From assembly GCA_003132905.1 (NCBI GenBank), contig PKZC01000344.1, forward strand, positions 3,145 through 30,512: a DNA stretch of 27,368 bases, read 5' to 3'. The position numbers were made by a program, and so were the translations under genes. The stretch comes from Bryobacterales bacterium (GTDB lineage Bacteria; Acidobacteriota; Terriglobia; Bryobacterales; Bryobacteraceae). Each line of letters starts with the position of its first letter. The first letter of the stretch is position 1. Below are positions 24,778 through 27,368 of the stretch, one piece after another. The notes below the pieces were generated by a model. The model was not told the origin of the DNA and did no database searches. It was given only the letters and a program-made list of their open reading frames with translations.

Positions 24778-27368
24778 TTCGCAGCTCCGCCGGCATCGAA
24801 CACCGCACTCCGCTGGCCCTTCAGATCGATACTCTCGTGGTCGTGAATTGCCTGCCGCTCGTTGTTGTCTTCCGGACTGAGCATGCGCGGCTTGGCGGTG
24901 ATCGCTTGCGAGGATTCGTCGGCTTTGAAACGCTGGAAGAGCTTCTGCTCCCGTTCGGCGGACGCGGTGTCGCCAATTCCGCGATAGGCCAGCATGGCGG
25001 TGTAGTGCATCTGCAGATCCTCAGGATCGACCTCGGCAACCTTCTTCAGAGCTTCGATGGACTCCTTGTAATTTCGTTTCAGGAATTCGAGCCGTGCCGT
25101 CTGGTTCCAGACCACGCGATCCCGCGGATACTTGGCATTCACGATTGCCAGATCCTTCAACGCAGCATCGTAATCCCCGTCCGCCTTCTCGATGAGCGCA
25201 CGGAAGTAGTAAGTGCGTCCGAGATTTGGATCTACGGCCAGCGACTTCTGGATGAACGGCTTGGCGCGTTCCGTTTCCCCTTCTTGAATCAGCGCCCGCG
25301 CGACATTTAACCAGCCGTCAGCGTAATTTGGCTCGGCTTCGGTGACTTTCGTGAAAGCATACTCGGCGCCTTTTACATCGCCCTGCAGCAGTAGACCGAT
25401 GCCCCAATCGTTCCAGCGCTCGCGGGTCTTCTGGTTTGTGATCTGCCGCCACTTTGTTTCGGACGCATTGTTCGTTAGATCAATGCTGGATTCGGCCTTT
25501 GCAAGAACGGTGATGGGAGTCACTGGAACTTCGCCCTTCACTTGGCCCGAGACGTTGGCCGGAATGTTGGCTTTGTCGAAGCTGTATTCCGCGGCGTTGT
25601 GATAGATGTCGATCTTCGACTCTTGACCCGGCTTCGGTTTTCCGGCATACGCAAACTGCGTGTAATACCAGGAGAACTTGCGATGATTGAGTTTCGCAGT
25701 CAGATGAATCGGCCCCTTGGCGTCTTTCGGAATATTTAACAGGTAGTGGACCGTGTCGGCCGCGCCGGGCTGGATTGCATGCACGTAAAGCACGCTGCGC
25801 GCCTGCCAGGCATTGCGCTTGTTGATCTGATTGCCGTCCGCATCCAGCTGATACGCCTTATAAAAATGTGCCCCGGGTTCCACCGGACCCCTGCCGCCGT
25901 CTTCCACCTGCCCGCTCCAAAAGATTACTTTTCCAGTGGCGTCGGTAGCTTGAAGCTCCAGCCAGATGTCGAAGGAATCCAGCGTGCCGCCTGGGAAGAA
26001 GTGCCCGATTTTGCGCGTTCTAACCACCACGTCCACGCGGGCCGTCGAGCCGGGCTGGAACTTCGGTTGCGCCTGATCGAGCGGTGCCGCTACGTTGCCC
26101 ACTTCGCGTATGAAAGTGTCGCCCTGCTGCTCGGCTTCCTCTCCCACAGCGGAACCTGAGCTCAATTTCGGGCCGGTTGCCGCGCGCCGGATCATGACTG
26201 TTTGTTTGGCTTGATTCTCCACTGGCGAAGCGGCAAAGATATCGACCGAGATAAAACCGGACGTGAGGAATTTTTGCTCCACCGCTACCTGCTCGGCGTC
26301 TTGGTTCGCGTTGGCGAGCGCAGTGTTCGCTGCCGGGAAGCGATGTGAGTGAATCTGCCCGCCTCGATTGCCCGCTTCCTTCGACGGCTCGAGCGGCATG
26401 TGGCAATCCGAACAGCTCTGCCCTTTGGGCGGGTAGTAGAAAGATCGCGCGCCCTCGCCGAAACCTGAAGCCTGCCAATTATCGTAATCGTTAAACCCTC
26501 GAAACCAACGATAGTTGTTGACCGGAATGTCGAGGTGAACTTTGTGGCACGTGGAGCAGAACTCGGACGCCTGCTGAGTCATGAACGGCTTCAGAAAGGT
26601 CTCGCGATGCGGTTCCGGATTCAGATAAGTCATGAAGTCGACCATGCCGCGGACCATCCTGTTCTTGCTGGTCATCAACTGGTGTAGCGCAGGGTATTCG
26701 ATGGTGAATCCGTTATTGCCCATGGTGCTGTCTACGCGCACGATGGCATGACAACTGGTGCAAGCCAGACCCGCTTGGGCCTCCGGCGTGTCGATCTGCG
26801 GCTTGATCGGCTTCTCGAATCGGCCATTGAAAAAGACAGCGTGGTCATGGCAGCCGGCGCACCACTTACTGCCCTGCGGCGAGCCTTGCGTATCTTGCAT
26901 GTATTCGATGGCCTTCCGGTAAAACTGATTGTTGAAAGACCCAAAATGGTGGGCCGATGCGTTCCATTCGTCGTAGATTTGCTTGTGGCACTGTCCGCAG
27001 GTTTCCGAATCCATGAAGAAGTTCGACGGAATGATGCCGCCCACATTGGTTTGGGCTGAAGCGGGGAAGAACGGCGATTTCGGGCCGCCGCCTTCGCCTT
27101 CCATTGCGAGCGGAGGAGTGGCAGGATTGACGATGCGATTATTAGAATTGGGAAAGAACCTCTTATAGCCGTGCCCGATGAGGGGCAGCGCGACAAGTAC
27201 GATCAGCGCGAATGCGAAGCCCTTTCTGAACCTTAACCATCCGCCGCCTGCATGCGAGGCCTTTTTCCAAACGAAGGGAACAAGTGCCGCGACACCGAGC
27301 GCCGCCGCCAACGCCAAAGCGAGGGCTGATCGGTTCGATCGGCCATGGCACCTTCGGGGCGTCCCGTC
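24774..27368 (-). CDS. Five-haem cytochrome c with C-terminal TPR domain (start uncertain, open to window edge)
   Basis: The frame stays open to the window's end. The first usable start is a TTG at 27317 without a ribosome-binding site, so the true start may lie outside; numbering here is from that TTG (847 residues). Two hydrophobic segments (about 2-16 and 33-48) anchor or export the protein. Five CxxCH haem-attachment motifs follow: CGQCH 107, CAGCH 153, CTSCH 186, CSTCH 254 and CSDCH 302, in the style of cytochrome c554-like multihaem proteins. A beta-rich middle region (about 340-600) comes next. TPR repeats fill about 635-800 (WNDWGIGLLLQGD, YADGWLNVARALIQEG, LGRTYYFRALIEKADGD, DRVVWNQTARLEFLKRN). 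It likely transfers electrons in the periplasm or at the outer membrane, with the TPRs docking a partner, perhaps the coupled CRTAC1 protein. Confidence 0.92.
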   Translation of the reverse strand, partial: DGTPRRCHGRSNRSALALALAAALGVAALVPFVWKKASHAGGGWLRFRKGFAFALIVLVALPLIGHGYKRFFPNSNNRIVNPATPPLAMEGEGGGPKSPFFPASAQTNVGGIIPSNFFMDSETCGQCHKQIYDEWNASAHHFGSFNNQFYRKAIEYMQDTQGSPQGSKWCAGCHDHAVFFNGRFEKPIKPQIDTPEAQAGLACTSCHAIVRVDSTMGNNGFTIEYPALHQLMTSKNRMVRGMVDFMTYLNPEPHRETFLKPFMTQQASEFCSTCHKVHLDIPVNNYRWFRGFNDYDNWQASGFGEGARSFYYPPKGQSCSDCHMPLEPSKEAGNRGGQIHSHRFPAANTALANANQDAEQVAVEQKFLTSGFISVDIFAASPVENQAKQTVMIRRAATGPKLSSGSAVGEEAEQQGDTFIREVGNVAAPLDQAQPKFQPGSTARVDVVVRTRKIGHFFPGGTLDSFDIWLELQATDATGKVIFWSGQVEDGGRGPVEPGAHFYKAYQLDADGNQINKRNAWQARSVLYVHAIQPGAADTVHYLLNIPKDAKGPIHLTAKLNHRKFSWYYTQFAYAGKPKPGQESKIDIYHNAAEYSFDKANIPANVSGQVKGEVPVTPITVLAKAESSIDLTNNASETKWRQITNQKTRERWNDWGIGLLLQGDVKGAEYAFTKVTEAEPNYADGWLNVARALIQEGETERAKPFIQKSLAVDPNLGRTYYFRALIEKADGDYDAALKDLAIVNAKYPRDRVVWNQTARLEFLKRNYKESIEALKKVAEVDPEDLQMHYTAMLAYRGIGDTASAEREQKLFQRFKADESSQAITAKPRMLSPEDNNERQAIHDHESIDLKGQRSAVFDAGGAAK

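Overview
The window looks like chromosomal DNA of an Acidobacteriota member (Solibacter/Bryobacter-like or a relative). This is inferred from protein style, not from a marker gene. It carries two Oar-like TonB-dependent receptors, a two-component 'regulator propeller' histidine kinase, a CRTAC1/ASPIC-UnbV protein paired with a multihaem cytochrome c, a PEP-CTERM protein and many secreted enzymes. GC content is fairly high and there are no rRNA, tRNA, CRISPR or complete insertion-sequence genes.

Left part, + strand (1-8257): the 3' end of a TonB-dependent receptor; a secreted GH16-like concanavalin-fold protein; a membrane kinase with about 13 propeller repeats; and its NarL/LuxR-type response regulator. 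These four are packed with gaps or overlaps of only a few bases. They read as a glycan-sensing and uptake operon, analogous in logic to Bacteroidota polysaccharide loci. A DoxX-like membrane protein and a stand-alone sigma-54 activator lacking a sensor domain follow as separate units.

Middle part, - strand (17182 down to 8431): a DUF47/PhoU-like protein, a Pit phosphate transporter, a CehA/McbA-type PHP metallohydrolase, a full-length Oar-like TonB receptor, an S1/P1-nuclease or zinc-phospholipase-C-like enzyme, and a PLC/GDPD-like phosphodiesterase. The shared theme is release of phosphate from esters, outer-membrane passage and phosphate uptake. I propose it is a phosphorus-scavenging cluster.

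Next (20130 down to 17380, - strand): a PEP-CTERM protein followed by a 712-residue secreted protein in which a beta-propeller hydrolase-like fold appears to be interrupted by a jelly-roll domain.

20205-23109 is an accessory stretch. It holds an MFS transporter remnant with a one-base insertion, an HNH endonuclease with an unrecognised C-terminal domain, and a small gene broken by two frameshifts plus one nonsense codon. It looks like a decaying mobile or defence patch.

Right end (- strand, 27368 down to 23110): a five-haem cytochrome c/TPR protein, open to the window edge, overlaps a CRTAC1-family FG-GAP/ASPIC protein by four bases.
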